Shown: in pieces, positions 27,868-36,105 of the stretch
Numbering within the stretch: position 1 is the stretch's first letter
Layout of the letters: the number at the start of each line of letters is the position of its first letter
NCBI GenBank assembly: GCA_963718405.1
Contig: CAVQYZ010000005.1
Span: 434,001 to 498,000, forward strand
DNA: 64,000 nt
From: Bog-756 sp963718405
GTDB lineage: Bacteria; Actinomycetota; Acidimicrobiia; Acidimicrobiales; RAAP-2
Direction: 5' to 3'
Translations under genes and position numbers: made by a program
Notes under the pieces: generated by a model
What the model was told of the DNA's origin: nothing
Seen by the model: the letters and a program-made list of their open reading frames with translations, nothing else
Databases searched by the model: none

Positions 27868-29167
27868 GTGAGGGCGCAGGTGTGTGCGCTGACAGGTGAC
27901 AGACAGGACCGATCCCCCGATCCCGCCGGGGCCTGGGCGGCGTCGGGGATGATGGACCTGACCGGGCCCTCCGACGGTCCGGGGCTGGCGGCTCCGCCGG
28001 GGTTGGTGACCGGGGCCACCAGGCTGGCCGACGACATTGCCCGGCGGTCGGAGCGGCTGGGCCGGCCAGTGGTGGTCGACCCCCTGGGGCTCATGGCCGA
28101 GCGGGCCACCATGACCGGGCTCCGCCGACTGGGCCCGGTCAGCTGCGGCGGGGCCTCACACCTCATGCCCACCGGCGATGGGTGGATAGCAGCCACCCTG
28201 GCCCGGCCCACCGACTGGGAGCTGGTGCCGGCCCTGCTCGACGTGGATCGGTCGGCCGCCGACGACTGGCCGGCCCTGCACGCCGCGGTGGCTACCCGAC
28301 CGGGCCACGAGCTGACGGAGCGGGCCGAGCTCCTCGGTCTCCCCCTGGCCGTGCTGGGCGAGCGACAGCCCCTGGTCGGCCACGTCCCGGACTCGGCCGG
28401 GAACGTCCACGGCATCCGGTCCCGCCGGGTGCGGTCCGCTCCACCGCTGGCCTCCTGCTCCGGACTGGTGGTGGCCGACCTGTCGGCCCTGTGGGCCGGG
28501 CCCCTGGTGGGCAGGCTGCTGGTGGCGGCCGGGGCCCAGGTCATCAAGGTCGAATCCCCCACCCGGATAGACGGGGCCCGACGGGGCGATCCCCGCTTCC
28601 ACGCCGCCATGAACAGCGGGAAGGCCACGGTGGCCATCGACTTCGACACGGTCCGGGGGAGAGGGCTGCTGGCCCGGCTGGTCTCGCGGGTAGACGTGGT
28701 GATCACGGCGTCGCGGCCCCGGGCCCTCGAGCAGCTGGGGCTGGACCCTGGGCGGATCGTCCGACACGAACAACCTCGCCTGTGGCTGATGATCTCGGGC
28801 TACGGCAGTGTCGGTGCCACGGGCCACCGGGTGGCCTTCGGCGACGACGCCGCCGTGGCCGGAGGCCTGGTCAGCTGGGACGGCTCCACCCCGTGCTTCT
28901 GCGGTGACGCCGTGGCCGACCCCCTGTGCGGATTGGCGGCCACCTCCGCGGTCCTCGGGGCCCTCGGCAGCGACGGGGCGTGGATCATCGACGCCTCCAT
29001 GGCCGACATCGCCGCCGGGATGGCCGGTCCCGAGACCGGGCCCGACCGGCTCGCTCTCCCCACTCCCTACACGGTCCACCCATGCCGACCAGCGGCCTCC
29101 CGCCCCGTCGGTGCCGCCGCTCGGCTCCGACACCGCCGCCGTGCTGCGCCAACTCGGAATCGGGTGA
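27868..29167 (+). CDS. CaiB/BaiF-type CoA-transferase, rearranged domain order (apparent frameshift)
   Basis: The conserved first segment of a CaiB-type enzyme, VVADLSALWAGPLVGRLL-x-AGAQVIKVESP, appears only at about residue 200. SGKATVAIDFD, GYG and AFGDDAAVAGGL follow. The ~190 residues before it look like a C-terminal half of the same family. Near the end the frame breaks between about 29050 and 29125; one extra base there separates the body from PPLGSDTAAVLRQLGIG, the typical family end, closing at 29167. The GTG at 27868 has AAGGA eight bases upstream (27862 is the alternative). Restored length is about 432 residues. Confidence 0.75.
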
Positions 29168-29210
29168 TCGACAGCCCCGTTCGGCCCGGTGGACCGGGGG
29201 GCGTGGCGCG

Positions 29211-29226
29211 TAACGGCCGTTCGTTA
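29211..29226. promoter_or_regulatory. Palindromic operator candidate upstream of the amidohydrolase gene
   Basis: TAACGGCCGTTCGTTA has inverted arms TAACG and CGTTA, and contains the perfect 10-base palindrome AACGGCCGTT. It lies about 40 bases before the ATG at 29267, where a TetR- or GntR-type repressor could bind. No regulator gene is adjacent. Confidence 0.4.
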
Positions 29227-29266
29227 GGTACTCTTCGATAGGGAACCACGACAAGGGGGACGTCCT

Positions 29267-30547
29267 ATGGAAATCAACGAGATGATCATGGTCAGTGTCG
29301 ATGACCATGTGGTGGAGCCACCCGACCTCTTCAACGGTCGCCTTCCGGCCAAGTACGTGGACCTGGCCCCCAAGTTCATAACCAATGAGGACGGCACCAA
29401 CGCCTGGCTCTATGAGGGCCAGATCCTGGCCAACGTGGCGCTCAACGCCGTGGCCGGACGGCCCCGGGAGGAGTACGGCCTCGAGCCCACCTCGTTCGAC
29501 CAGCTGCGCCCGGGCTGCTTCGACATCGACGAACGGGTCAAGGACATGGACGCCAACGGGGTGGTCGGTTCGTTGTGCTTCCCGTCGTTCCCCCAGTTCT
29601 GTGGCCAGCTCTTCGCCCGGACCGAGGACAAGGACGTGGCCCTGGCCATGATCCGGGCCTACAACGACTGGCACATCGACGAGTGGTGCGGGACCCACCC
29701 CGGCCGCTTCATCCCCTGTCCCCTCCCCGCCATCTGGGATCCCGAGGTGCTGGCCGCCGAGGTGCGGCGCACCGCGGCCAAGGGCGCCCATGCCGTCACC
29801 TTCTCGGAGAACCCTTCCAAGTTGGGCTGGCCCAGCATCCACTCCGACTACTGGGATCCCTTCTGGAAGGCCTGCAGCGACGAGGCCGTGGTGGTGTGCA
29901 TGCACATCGGCTCGTCCTCGGACATCGTGATCACTTCGGCCGATGCCCCCATCGACTGTCTGATCACCTTGACCCCCATGAACATCGTCCAGGCCGCGGC
30001 GGACCTGGTGTGGTCCCCGGTGCTCCGCAAGTTCCCCGACCTCAAGGTGGCCCTGTCCGAGGGCGGGATCGGTTGGATCCCGTACTTCTTGGAGCGGGTC
30101 GACTACAACTACGACCGCCACCACGCCTGGACCGGTCAGGACTTCGGGGACATGCTCCCGAGCCAGGTCTTCAACCGCAGCGTCCTCACCTGCTTCATCG
30201 ATGACCACTTCGGCGTGGCCAGCCGGGAGTTCCTGGACATGGACAACGTCATGTGGGAGTGCGACTACCCCCACTCCGACTCCACCTGGCCCATGGCGCC
30301 GGAGACCTTGACCAAGAGCCTGGACGGGGTCAGCGACCACGACATCGATCGCATCACCCACCTGAACGCCATGCGTCACTTCCACTACGACCCCTTCACC
30401 GCCCTGGGGGGCAGGGACAACTGCACGGTCGGGGCGCTTCGCCAGCGTGCGGTCGGTCACGACGTCGCCATCAAGTCCCAGACCAGGGCCAGCATCGCCA
30501 AAGGTGGGACCCGGTCGATGGACCTGCTCGATATCGCCAAGCGCTGA
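29267..30547 (+). CDS. Amidohydrolase-2 family metal-dependent hydrolase/decarboxylase
   Basis: A 426-residue TIM-barrel enzyme of the ACMSD-like amidohydrolase family. The first-strand metal motif is SVDDHVVEP (D-x-H), with later metal/active-site candidates in VCMHIGSS, the barrel Glu SEGGIGWIPY, and WECDYPHSDS near residue 330. AGGGGG precedes the ATG at seven bases. Members act on cyclic or aromatic acids and occur in actinobacterial lipid and terpenoid degradation clusters. The neighbours support a CoA-linked catabolic pathway, but no substrate is implied. Confidence 0.88.
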   Translation: MEINEMIMVSVDDHVVEPPDLFNGRLPAKYVDLAPKFITNEDGTNAWLYEGQILANVALNAVAGRPREEYGLEPTSFDQLRPGCFDIDERVKDMDANGVVGSLCFPSFPQFCGQLFARTEDKDVALAMIRAYNDWHIDEWCGTHPGRFIPCPLPAIWDPEVLAAEVRRTAAKGAHAVTFSENPSKLGWPSIHSDYWDPFWKACSDEAVVVCMHIGSSSDIVITSADAPIDCLITLTPMNIVQAAADLVWSPVLRKFPDLKVALSEGGIGWIPYFLERVDYNYDRHHAWTGQDFGDMLPSQVFNRSVLTCFIDDHFGVASREFLDMDNVMWECDYPHSDSTWPMAPETLTKSLDGVSDHDIDRITHLNAMRHFHYDPFTALGGRDNCTVGALRQRAVGHDVAIKSQTRASIAKGGTRSMDLLDIAKR

Positions 30548-30658
30548 CCACGTCGGCGCCGGGGCACGTCGACCATCCGCGGCGGGTGGTGTCGGCTGAG
30601 GCCATGGGTCGCGGCTGATAGCGGCCATGGCATCCCCGGCGATGATTCCACCGGTCAT

Positions 30659-30735
30659 CGATCCACCCGCACCGAGTTCAACCGTACCGATCCACCCGCA
30701 CTGAATTAACCGCACTGAATCAACCGCACTGATCA
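30659..30735 (+). repeat. Short tandem repeats before the CoA-transferase gene
   Basis: Two imperfect copies of a 28-29-base unit starting CGATCCACCCGCAC (30659-30687 and 30688-30715) run into two 14-base units, TGAATTAACCGCAC and TGAATCAACCGCAC (30702-30729), with a partial third copy. The array ends just before the ATG at 30748, so it may affect the leader or be slippage-prone. The remainder of 30548-30747 holds no gene. Confidence 0.7.
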
Positions 30736-30747
30736 AGGACGAGTCAC

Positions 30748-31965
30748 ATGGCCAAAGCCCTCGCAGGATTCCGAGTACTCGAAGTTGCCGCCTGGACCTT
30801 CGTTCCCGCCGCCGGGGCCGTCCTGGCCGACTGGGGCGCTGACGTCATCAAAGTGGAGCACCCCGAAACCGGCGACCCCCAGCGGGGCCTGGTGTCCATG
30901 GGCCTCATCCCCGGTGGCGAGGGGGCGGTGAACTACATCATCGAGCAGCCCAACCGGGGCAAGCGCAGCATCGGGATCGACATCAGCACCGAGTCCGGTC
31001 GGGACCTGCTCTACCAGCTGGCCGAGAAGTCCGACGTCTTCCTGACCAGCTTCCTCCCCGCGGTGCGCCAGCGGCTCAAGATCGACGTGGAACACATCAA
31101 AGCGGTCAACCCGGGCATCGTCTACGCCCGGGGCTCGGGCCAGGGCCCGCTCGGTCCCGACCGCGAAAAAGGCGGGTACGACGGTTGCTCCTACTGGGGA
31201 CGCGGAGGGGTGGCCAACGCCCTCACCCCGGGGGACAGCGACTACCCCATCGGTGGACGGCCGGCCTTCGGGGACCTGGCCGGGGGGATGGCCATCGCCG
31301 GGGGGATCGCCGCCGGGCTGTTGCAGCGGGCCACCACCGGGGTGGCCCCGGTCATCGACGTATCCCTGCTCGGGCTGGCCATGTGGCAGCTGTCGCCGGA
31401 CATCGTGGCCTCCGGCCTCTACGGCGGGGACCCCATGCCCAAGTTCGACCGCACCTCGTCCCCCAACCCGCTGGTGGGCAACTACAAGACCAGCGACGAC
31501 CGGTTCATCACGTTGATGATGCTCCAGTCGGACCGGTTCTGGCCGGACTTCTGCACCCACATCGGTCGGCCCGACCTGATCGAGGATCCGCGCTTTGCCG
31601 ACGGGGGGGCCCGCTACACCAACTCCGTGGAGTGCGTGGCCATCATCGACGAGGTGTTCGCCTCCAAGACCTTCGCCGAGTGGAAGGAGGCCCTGGCCAC
31701 CTTGGAAGGGGTGTGGTCACCGGGCCAGATGCCGAGCGAGCTGGTCAACGACCCCCAGGTCGGAGCCAATGGGTACCTGTCCACGGTGGAGCGGGCCGAC
31801 GGGGTCCGCTTCGACCTGGTGGTGAACCCGGTCCAGATGGACGAACGCGCCGACCAGCTGACGGCCGCCCCCGAGCACGGCCAGCACACCGAGGAGATAC
31901 TCCTCGAGCTCGGTCTCGACTGGGATCAGATCATCGCCCACAAAGAGGCCGGCGCCATCATCTGA
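30748..31965 (+). CDS. CaiB/BaiF family CoA-transferase
   Basis: A class III CoA-transferase of 405 residues moving CoA between carboxylic acids. It begins with the family motif LAGFRVLEVAAWTFVPAAGAVLADWGADVIKVEHPE. RSIGIDIS, VNPGIVYARGSGQGPLGP and GRPAFGDLAGGM (with the nucleophile-region Asp) follow. It is complete and conventionally ordered, unlike the relative at 27868. Its position downstream of the amidohydrolase suggests consecutive steps in one pathway. Confidence 0.93.
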   Translation: MAKALAGFRVLEVAAWTFVPAAGAVLADWGADVIKVEHPETGDPQRGLVSMGLIPGGEGAVNYIIEQPNRGKRSIGIDISTESGRDLLYQLAEKSDVFLTSFLPAVRQRLKIDVEHIKAVNPGIVYARGSGQGPLGPDREKGGYDGCSYWGRGGVANALTPGDSDYPIGGRPAFGDLAGGMAIAGGIAAGLLQRATTGVAPVIDVSLLGLAMWQLSPDIVASGLYGGDPMPKFDRTSSPNPLVGNYKTSDDRFITLMMLQSDRFWPDFCTHIGRPDLIEDPRFADGGARYTNSVECVAIIDEVFASKTFAEWKEALATLEGVWSPGQMPSELVNDPQVGANGYLSTVERADGVRFDLVVNPVQMDERADQLTAAPEHGQHTEEILLELGLDWDQIIAHKEAGAII

Positions 31966-31967
31966 CC

Positions 31968-31993
31968 GGAAGCTCCGTCGAAGCGGAGGCTCC
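31968..31993. terminator. Weak bulged hairpin between convergent genes
   Basis: GGAAGCTCCG and CGGAGGCTCC flank a six-base loop and pair with one bulge. The element lies between the convergent CoA-transferase and SDR genes and could end transcription on either strand. There is no T-tract, so confidence is low. Confidence 0.3.
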
Positions 31994-32005
31994 GGCTCTG
32001 CGGCT

Positions 32006-32770
32006 TCACTTCGGGGGGAAGCGCAGGGCCCCGTCGAGGCGGATGTTCTCCCCGTTGAGGTAGGGGTTGGTCACGATGCTCTCGACCAGGCGGGCGAACT
32101 CCTCGGGCAGTCCCATGCGCTTGGGGAAGATGATGGACTCCACCAGTTTGGCCTTCAGCTCCTCAGGAGCGCTCTCCATCAACGGAGTGCCCATGGTGCC
32201 GGGGGCGATGGCGCAGACCCGGATACCGACCGGCGCCAGGTCGCGGGCCAGCGGCAGGCTCATACCCAGGATGGCGGCCTTGGAAGCGGCATAGGCCACC
32301 TGGCCGGTCTGCCCCTCGTAGCCGGCGATGGAGGCGGTGTTCACCACCACCCCCCGTTGCCCCAACTCGTCGGGTTGGTTGGTGGCGATCCGGGCGGCGC
32401 ACAGCCGGGTGACGTTGAACGAGCCCACCGTGTTGAGCTCGACGGTGGACCGGAAGGCCTCGATGTCCATGGGCGTGTTGTCCCGGGACAGGGTGCGGCC
32501 CCCGGCCCCTCCCCCGGCCACGTTCACCACCACAGCCAGGGGAGCGAGCGCCGATGCCGCCTCGATGGCCGCATTGACGTCGGCGTCCTGACCGATGTCC
32601 CCGCCCACCGCAGCCCCGCTCCCCAGCTCGCGGGCCAGCTGGGTTCCGGCGTCGATGGCCCGGTCGAAGATCACCACCTGGAGTCCGAGCGCGCTCAGGC
32701 GGCGGACGGTAGCGGCCCCGAGGCCGCCGGCGCCTCCGGTGACGATGGCCGATCGTTGGCTCCACTCCAT
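32006..32770 (-). CDS. Short-chain dehydrogenase/reductase, 3-hydroxyacyl-CoA dehydrogenase type II-like
   Basis: A 254-residue NAD(P)-binding SDR. The cofactor loop is TGGAGGLG near residue 11, VVVNVAGGGAGG replaces the usual NNAG strand, and the catalytic Ser-Tyr-Lys set is in NTASIAGYEG and VAYAASKAA. The overall pattern (with a long segment DNTPMDIEAFRSTVELNTVG) resembles HSD17B10-type 3-hydroxyacyl-CoA dehydrogenases. It is convergent with the CoA-transferase and fits the beta-oxidation-like block. Confidence 0.92.
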   Translation of the reverse strand: MEWSQRSAIVTGGAGGLGAATVRRLSALGLQVVIFDRAIDAGTQLARELGSGAAVGGDIGQDADVNAAIEAASALAPLAVVVNVAGGGAGGRTLSRDNTPMDIEAFRSTVELNTVGSFNVTRLCAARIATNQPDELGQRGVVVNTASIAGYEGQTGQVAYAASKAAILGMSLPLARDLAPVGIRVCAIAPGTMGTPLMESAPEELKAKLVESIIFPKRMGLPEEFARLVESIVTNPYLNGENIRLDGALRFPPK

Positions 32771-32885
32771 CGGTACTCCTCTGGTTGGTCGTGCCCGGTC
32801 AGGTGACCGGGGCCGGGTGTAGTCCGGCAGGATATCTACAACTTCGGTGCAGGGTCCTCACAGCTCCAACCCTGAGGATGTCCGC

Positions 32886-33011
32886 ATGGAAGCGTCTCGA
32901 CGCCGGCGGTGGTCGATTCCGGTGGTCGTGGCCGGCGTGGCCGTCGTGGCCAAGCTCAGTTGGTGGGGCATCACCAGGATGGAGCCGTCCCAGCGCCAGT
33001 ACCCGTGGTGA
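32886..33011 (+). CDS. Putative 41-residue single-pass membrane protein
   Basis: An open frame with a GAGGA sequence seven bases before its ATG encodes an Arg-rich start (MEASRRRRW), one hydrophobic segment (IPVVVAGVAVVAKLSWWG) and a short polar tail ending in QRQYPW. The positive-inside pattern is consistent with a small membrane protein. It stands alone in the 309-base gap between the SDR and the histidine kinase genes. There is no homology evidence, so it could be chance. Confidence 0.45.
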   Translation: MEASRRRRWSIPVVVAGVAVVAKLSWWGITRMEPSQRQYPW

Positions 33012-33079
33012 GGTCGCCCCTGACCGGGTGACCCGGCTGGGCCGGCGCCGAGTGCTGCCGCCTACGTGGCGGCCGGGGG

Positions 33080-34471
33080 TCAGGACTCAGACGAGGCCAG
33101 ACCTGCCAGACCCGGAAGGAAGACCTGTACGTCGGTGCCCCGCTCCGGATCGGAGTCCAACACCACCCGCCCCCCGTGGGCGGCGACGATGCCCGCCACG
33201 ATGGGAAGTCCCAATCCGCTCCCGGCCCGGGTCCGGCTGGGCTCCGCCCGCCAGAAGCGGTCAAAGGCCCGTGCCGCGCTCTCGGCGTCCATGCCGGGTC
33301 CGGAGTCGCGAACGTCCAGGACCACACTGCCGGGGCGTTCCGACACCGTTACGTCGATGGTGGCCCCGGGTGGGGTGTGCCGGAGGCAGTTGTTGATCAG
33401 GTTCACGATCACCTGGCGGAGGGCCACTTCGTCGCCCTCGGTGACCACAGGCCCGTGGCTGTCGACGCGGATCTCACGGGAGGGATTGGTGGCCGAGGCG
33501 TCGACCACGGCGTCGTGCACCAGTGCCACCAGGTCGACGGGCGCTCGTTCCAGTGGTCGGCCTTCGTCCAGCCGGGCCAGCAGGAGCAGGTCCTCCACCA
33601 GGGTGGCCATCTGGGCGCTGGACTGACCGACGCGACGCATGGCGTCGTCGCGGGACTCCCCGGTACGAAGGTCACCTTGGCGCCACAGCCCGGCGATCCC
33701 CATGATCACCGAGACCGGGGTCCGGAGCTCGTGGGAGGCGTCGGCCACAAACTGCCTGAGCCGCCCTTCGATGGCCTGTTGGTCGTCCAGCATGACGTTG
33801 AAGGCCCGGGCCAGATGAGCGGCCTCGGTGCCCCCGCCGACCTCCGCCACCCGCCGGGACCGGTCACCGGCGGAGATGGCGTCGGCCACCTCGGTCACCT
33901 CGGCGATGGGACGGAGCCCCAACCTCCCGACCCAGAAGCCGGCTGCCACCAGAACCCCGAAGATGACCAGGCCGGCCCCGAGCACCGCCAAGCGGAGCCG
34001 GTTGACGGTGGCGTCCTCCTGGACCAGGGACACCGCCACCAACAAGTCGACCTTGGGAGTGCGGGTCCTCATGAGCACGGCCCGCCACCGCCCCGAACCG
34101 GAGAGCGACGCCACCGTGGTCACGGTCAGTTGGCGCCCCGGCCCGGTGGAGAGCACCGAAGGGATCTGGGGAGCCTTCCCGTGGGCGCCCAGGGGGTTGA
34201 CGAGCACATCGCGGTGGCCGCTCGACACGGTGGCTACGTAGAACTCGCTGATGCCGTTGTCGGTAACCGGGCTGTGAGGGTGGCGGAACCGGAGGGGCGA
34301 GCCCAGGGGCAGATGGCCGAAGACCCCGACGGCGGGAACGGCGGACTGCAGCTGCTGGTCGATCTGTTGGAACTCCGACGTCTCGATGGCCCGTAGCAAC
34401 AGGACCCCGAGGACCGACAGCACGGCCAGGAGCACGGCCGCGGCGATATAGAGGCGGAGGCGGAGGGTCAC
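33080..34471 (-). CDS. Membrane sensor histidine kinase (EnvZ/PrrB-like architecture)
   Basis: A 463-residue kinase with TM helix 1 (about 7-26), an extracytoplasmic sensor of ~130 residues, TM helix 2 (about 158-180) and a HAMP linker (LRPIAEVTEVADAISAGDRSRR). The dimerisation/phosphoacceptor helix has His247 in FVADASHELRTPVSV. The ATPase domain has N box NLINNCLRHT, G1 DSGPGM and G2 GSGLGLPIV. The ligand is unknown. It is six bases downstream of the response regulator at 34478, so the two form a standard two-component pair. Confidence 0.94.
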   Translation of the reverse strand: MTLRLRLYIAAAVLLAVLSVLGVLLLRAIETSEFQQIDQQLQSAVPAVGVFGHLPLGSPLRFRHPHSPVTDNGISEFYVATVSSGHRDVLVNPLGAHGKAPQIPSVLSTGPGRQLTVTTVASLSGSGRWRAVLMRTRTPKVDLLVAVSLVQEDATVNRLRLAVLGAGLVIFGVLVAAGFWVGRLGLRPIAEVTEVADAISAGDRSRRVAEVGGGTEAAHLARAFNVMLDDQQAIEGRLRQFVADASHELRTPVSVIMGIAGLWRQGDLRTGESRDDAMRRVGQSSAQMATLVEDLLLLARLDEGRPLERAPVDLVALVHDAVVDASATNPSREIRVDSHGPVVTEGDEVALRQVIVNLINNCLRHTPPGATIDVTVSERPGSVVLDVRDSGPGMDAESAARAFDRFWRAEPSRTRAGSGLGLPIVAGIVAAHGGRVVLDSDPERGTDVQVFLPGLAGLASSES

Positions 34472-34477
34472 AACCCG

Positions 34478-35158
34478 TCAGCGCTCGTCCAATCGGTAAC
34501 CGACACCCCGGACGGTGTGGATGAGCCTGGGCGGCGTGCAGTCGATCTTTCTCCTCAGCAGGGAGATGAAGGTCTCCACGACGGTCGACTCGCCCTCGAA
34601 GTCGTAGTTCCACACGTGGTCGAGGATCTGGTCCTTGGACATGACATGTCCGGCGTTGCGCAAGAGGAACCGGAGCAACTTGTACTCGGTCAAGGACAGG
34701 GACACCACCTCGCCGTGGCGGGTCACCACGTGGGCGTCATCATCGAGGACCAGATCGGCGCAGGTGAGCAGCTGCGTAGTGGTCAGCGTGCCGGTGCGTC
34801 GGAAGATCACCTGCACTCGGGCCACCAGCTCCTCCACGCTGAACGGCTTGGTCAGATAGTCGTCCCCGCCGATGGTGAGGCCCCGGACCCGGTCCTCGAC
34901 GGCATCGGCGGCGGTCAGGAAGACCACGGGGATGCCGATCCCCTCCGTCCGCATGCGGCGACACACCTCGAATCCATCCAGGTCGGGAAGCATCACGTCA
35001 AGGATCATGAGGTCGAAGGCTTCGCCGTCCGAGACCAGGGCCAGGGCATCCCGACCGTTTTTCGTCTCCGCCGTCTCGAAGCCCGCCAGCCTCAGGGCCG
35101 TGGCCACCACGTAGGCCACATTCTCTTCATCCTCCACCACGAGGATCCGAGGGGTCAT
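34478..35158 (-). CDS. OmpR/PhoB-family response regulator
   Basis: A 226-residue regulator. Receiver: acidic pair Glu9-Asp10, phosphoacceptor Asp54 in LMILDVMLPDLDG, Thr/Lys switch (Lys104 in YLTKPF). The C-terminal winged helix has the typical FLLRNAGHVMSKDQILDHVWNYDFEGESTVVETFISLLRRKID. It is paired with the downstream kinase and very similar to the regulator at 35259, indicating a recent duplication. A conserved element precedes both genes (see 35177 and 35970). Confidence 0.95.
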   Translation of the reverse strand: MTPRILVVEDEENVAYVVATALRLAGFETAETKNGRDALALVSDGEAFDLMILDVMLPDLDGFEVCRRMRTEGIGIPVVFLTAADAVEDRVRGLTIGGDDYLTKPFSVEELVARVQVIFRRTGTLTTTQLLTCADLVLDDDAHVVTRHGEVVSLSLTEYKLLRFLLRNAGHVMSKDQILDHVWNYDFEGESTVVETFISLLRRKIDCTPPRLIHTVRGVGYRLDER

Positions 35159-35176
35159 CGCTACACCATCTCAGAC

Positions 35177-35195
35177 TTTCCTTAAGGTCACCTGA
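35177..35195. promoter_or_regulatory. Element shared by the two response-regulator genes, copy 1
   Basis: Plus-strand TTTCCTTAAGGTCACCTGA, 19 bases upstream of the ATG at 35158. It matches copy 2 at 35970-35988 at 15 of 19 positions. CCTTAAG and CCTGAG are spaced about one helical turn apart, as expected for an OmpR-type direct-repeat site, so autoregulation is plausible. Confidence 0.6.
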
Positions 35196-35258
35196 GTGTT
35201 CACTGTGCCTTTGACGGGCACCTCGCCCGCGGGAGCCGTCCGGGCCCGATTGGTGGGG

Positions 35259-35939
35259 TCACCAGCAGTCCAAGCGGTAGCCGAGGCCCGAAACGGTATG
35301 GATCAGCCGCGGCGGTTTGGTGTCGATCTTCTCGCTGAGCGAGGAGATGAACGTCTCCACCACGGTGGCCTCACCGTGGAACCCGTACTCCCACACATGG
35401 TCCCGGATCTGCACCGGGGACACCACCTGGCCGGCGTGGCGGATGAGGAACCGCAGCATCCGGTACTCGGTCGGCGACAGGACGACCTCCTCCTCGCCCC
35501 GGGTGACCCGCCGGATGTCATCGTCGAGGACCAGGTCGTCACAGGTGAGCACGGCGGTGGCCGATAGATGGCCGGCCCCTCGCACGATGGTCCGGACCCG
35601 GGACACCAGCTGTTCCACCCCGAACGGCTTGGTCAGATAGGCGTCGGCCCCCAAGCTCAATCCCTTGATCCGGTCGTGCAACTCATGGCGAGCGGTGAGG
35701 AAGACCACCGGCACCCGGCTCCCGCCGGCGCGCAGCCGGGCGTACACCTCGAACCCATCGAGCTCCGGCACCATCACGTCGAGGATGACCAGATCCAGGG
35801 CGGTGTCGGTCTGGGCCAGCCGGAGGCCTTCCCGGCCGTCGAGCGCTTCGACGGTGTCGAACCCGGCGTGCCGGAGGGCCGTGGTGACCACGAAGGCCAC
35901 GTTCTCCTCGTCTTCGACGACAAGGATGCGAGGGGGCAT
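35259..35939 (-). CDS. OmpR/PhoB-family response regulator without adjacent kinase
   Basis: A 226-residue paralogue of the preceding regulator. Receiver: Glu9-Asp10, Asp54 in LVILDVMVPELDG, Lys104 in YLTKPF. The winged helix shows FLIRHAGQVVSPVQIRDHVWEYGFHGEATVVETFISSLSEKID. No kinase of its own is present, so it may share the kinase at 33080 or a distant one. It is divergent from the lipoprotein/efflux operon and may regulate it. About 100 bases separate it from the first regulator. Confidence 0.94.
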   Translation of the reverse strand: MPPRILVVEDEENVAFVVTTALRHAGFDTVEALDGREGLRLAQTDTALDLVILDVMVPELDGFEVYARLRAGGSRVPVVFLTARHELHDRIKGLSLGADAYLTKPFGVEQLVSRVRTIVRGAGHLSATAVLTCDDLVLDDDIRRVTRGEEEVVLSPTEYRMLRFLIRHAGQVVSPVQIRDHVWEYGFHGEATVVETFISSLSEKIDTKPPRLIHTVSGLGYRLDCW

Positions 35940-35969
35940 GCCGGCGATGGTGGCAGTCCTACTTCACGA

Positions 35970-35988
35970 TTTCCTTAAGATTGCTTGA
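35970..35988. promoter_or_regulatory. Element shared by the two response-regulator genes, copy 2
   Basis: Plus-strand TTTCCTTAAGATTGCTTGA, 31 bases upstream of the ATG at 35939 and inside the divergent spacer that also serves the lipoprotein/efflux operon. It corresponds to copy 1 at 35177-35195. Its position would let one regulator control both directions. Confidence 0.6.
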
Positions 35989-36050
35989 TGGTTTGGCCCA
36001 AGGCCGCCACCAACCGCGACGCCCCAGTTCGCCGGGTTATGTCCCTTCAG

Positions 36051-36093
36051 GAAACTCGCAAGTTTCTTGAACTGTCTTCACAGTTCGAACTGT
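36051..36093. promoter_or_regulatory. Nested inverted repeats upstream of the efflux-associated lipoprotein gene
   Basis: GAAACT-CGCA-AGTTTC (36051-36066) is followed by GAACTGT-CTTC-ACAGTTC (36069-36086) and a third GAACTGT half (36087-36093). Both inverted repeats are perfect. They end 13 bases before the ATG at 36106, so they could be a repressor operator or form leader hairpins. Confidence 0.6.
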
Positions 36094-36105
36094 CAATGTG
36101 CGTCC

